From Steinernema hermaphroditum (taxonomy: Eukaryota > Nematoda > Chromadorea > Rhabditida > Steinernematidae): a stretch of DNA of 35,000 nt. The notes beneath the pieces are model-generated. The model was given only the letters and a program-made list of their open reading frames with translations. It was not told where the DNA came from and ran no database searches. Position numbers and translations under genes: made by a program. The stretch is taken from NCBI GenBank assembly GCA_030435675.1, contig JAUCMV010000031.1, forward strand, positions 1-35,000, written 5' to 3'. This document shows positions 33,202-35,000 of this stretch, piece by piece (position 1 is the first letter of the stretch; every line of letters starts with the position of its first letter).

Positions 33202-34933
33202 GCAAAACTTTCAATTCGAGACAGTCAGGGCCCTTGCTCACACCAAAGAGCTCTGCATCTGACCCTCCTGCTCCAAAGTACCATAGCATTTTTATGATTG
33301 GATCTTGTAGAACTGCACGAGCCTGATCGAACGCGCCTACCCTCGTTGGATTTACTGTGGACTATCTTAGTTTCCTGCAAAACTTTCAATTCGAGACAGA
33401 TAGGGCCCTTGCTCACACCCAAGAGCTCTGCATCTGACCCTCCTGCTCCAAAGTACCATAGCATTTTTATGATTGGATCTTGTAGAACTGCACGAGCCTG
33501 ATCGAACGCGCCTACTCTCGTTGGATTTGCTGCGGACTATCTTAGTTTCCTGCAAAACTTTCAATTCGAGACAGCAGGGCCCTTGCTCACCAAGAGCTCT
33601 GCATCTGACCCTCCTGCTCCAAAGTACCATAGCATTTTTATGATTGGATCTTGTAGAACTGCACGAGCCTGATCGAACGCGCCTACTCTCGTTGGATTTA
33701 CTGTGGACTATCTTAGTTTCCTGCAAAACTTTCAATTCGAGACAGCAGGGCCCTTGCTCACACCAAGAGCTCTGCATCTGACCCTCCTGCTCCAAAGTAC
33801 CATAGCATTTTTATGATTGCATCTTGTAGAACTGCACGAGCCTGATCGAACGCGCCTACTCTCGTTGGATTTACTGTGGACTATCTTAGTTTCCTGCAAA
33901 ACTTTCAATCCGAGACAGCAGGGCCCTTGCTCACACCAAGAGCTCTGCATCTGACCCTCCTGCTCCAAAGTACCATAGCATTTTTATGATTGGATCTTGT
34001 AGAACTGCACGAGCCTGATCGAACGCGCCTACCCTCGTTGGATTTGCTGCGGACTATCTTAGTTTCCTGCAAAACTTTCAATTCGAGACAGCAGGGCCCT
34101 TGCTCACACCAAGAGCTCTGCATCTGACCCTCCTGCTCCAAAGTACCATAGCATTTTTATGATTCCATCTTGTAGAACTGCACGAGCCTGATCGAACGCG
34201 CCTACTCCCGTTGGAATTACTGTGGACTATCTTAGTTTCCTGCAAAACTTTCAATTCGAGACAGTTAGGGCCTTGTTCATACAAAGAGTTCTGCATCTGA
34301 CCCTCCTGCTCCAAAGTACCATAGCATTTTTATGATCGGATCTTGTAGAACTGCACGAGCCTGATCGAACGCGCCTACTCTCGTTGGATTTCCTGTGGAC
34401 TATCTTAGTTTCCTGCAAAACTTTCAATTCGAGACAGATAGGGCCCTTGTTCATGCAAAGAGTTCCGCATCTGACCCTCCTGCTCCAAAGTACCATAGCA
34501 TTTTTATGATCGGATCTTGTAGAACTGCACGAGCCTGATCGAACGCGCCTACTCGTTGGTTTTACTGTGGACTATCTTAGTTTCCTGCAAAACTTTCAAT
34601 TCGAGACAGATAGGGCCTTGCTCATACCAAGAGTTCTGCATCTGACCCTCCTGCTCCAAAGTACCATAGCATTTTTATGATTGGATCTTGTAGAACTGCA
34701 CGAGCCTGATCGAACGCGCCTACTCTCGTTGGATTTCCTGCGGACTATCTTAGTTTCCTGCAAAACTTTCACTTCGAGACAGCAGGGCCCTTGCTCACAC
34801 CAAGAGCTCTGCATCTGACCCTCCTGCTCCAAAGTACCATAGCATTTTTATGATTCCATCTTGTAGAACTGCAAGAGCCTGATCGAACGCGCCTATTCTC
34901 GTTGGATTTTACTGTGGACTATCTTAGTTTCCT
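33202..34933 (+). repeat. Fairly homogenised block I
   Basis: Ten copies are mostly K type with CAGCAGGGCCC and have few private changes. A type M cassette (TTCATGC) with GTTCCGC and ATGATCGG is present in the copy starting at 34415. One copy has a 4-base contraction in CCTACTCGTTGG near 34550. Confidence 0.7.
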
Positions 34934-35000
34934 GCAAAACTTTCAATTGAGCAGCTCTGCATCTGACCCTCCTGCTCCAAAGTACCATAGCATTTTTATG
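34934..35000 (+). repeat. Internally deleted monomer at the window edge
   Basis: The copy goes from GCAAAACTTTCAATT directly to GAGCAGCTCTGC, so 26 bp including the CENP-B-like site and the cassette are missing relative to a K copy. It then continues normally to the end of the window, where it is cut. Confidence 0.8.

Larger units (their letters stand above)
1..35000 (+). repeat. Satellite DNA array, 173-174 bp monomer, about 200 copies
   Basis: The whole window is built from one unit beginning GCAAAACTTTCAATTCGAG and ending TATCTTAGTTTCCT. Successive starts at 1, 174, 347, 520, then 754, 927, 1100, 1273, 1448, 1622, 1795, 1968, 2142 and 2316 are almost all 173 or 174 bp apart. All copies read in one orientation, with no inversion or transposon-like interruption seen. 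The unit is near nucleosome-repeat length, which is common for centromeric satellites; that role is inferred, not shown. No tRNA, rRNA, protein domain or CRISPR-like spacer pattern is present: the units abut, and variation is point changes and small indels. The array has no visible edge, so its full length is unknown. I do not recognise the family. Confidence 0.97.

Noticed and set aside
1..35000. CRISPR array or other prokaryotic repeat system
   Set aside because: The whole 173-bp unit is conserved, with no alternation of short constant repeats and unique spacers, and no cas-like genes.
1..35000. Human alpha satellite (171 bp) or a familiar plant centromere repeat
   Set aside because: The monomer length is similar, but the sequence does not match those I know; a search against a satellite library would settle the family.

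Overview
The window is one uninterrupted tandem array of a eukaryotic-type satellite DNA and contains no gene that I can support. A monomer of about 173-174 bp (about 45% G+C in the reference copy) repeats head to tail roughly 200 times. Every copy I read is in the same orientation, and the array runs off both ends of the window. Monomer size near one nucleosome repeat, unbroken tandem order and patchy homogenisation are typical of centromeric or pericentromeric satellites. I do not recognise the family. It is not human alpha satellite or a plant centromere repeat that I know by sequence, so the host cannot be named beyond 'very probably a eukaryote'.

Layout, using the base G of GCAAAAC as monomer position 1: 1-5441 is homogenised, with two alternating monomer types (called M and K here). 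5442-8913 is moderately diverged. 8914-15148 is homogenised again, but with recombinant variants of M and K. 15149-18067 is strongly diverged, with indels and homopolymer tracts. 18068-24361 is moderately diverged. 24362-27795 is the second strongly diverged island. 27796-28833 is a short clean block. 28834-33201 is moderately diverged. 33202-34933 is fairly clean. 34934-35000 begins with an internally deleted copy. One short fusion copy lies at 693-753. Eight homopolymer tracts of 13-34 bases occur only between 15.7 and 27.4 kb, and seven of them sit at the same monomer position.

Reverse-strand open frames up to 310 codons are by-products of the repeat: 174-bp copies keep frame and 173-bp copies break it. 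The features most worth testing are a CENP-B-box-like motif in most K-type copies (8 of 9 fixed positions), a 31-bp core that stays nearly constant where the rest of the monomer decays, a possible pol III B-box plus T5 terminator in each monomer, and alternating young and old blocks inside one array.
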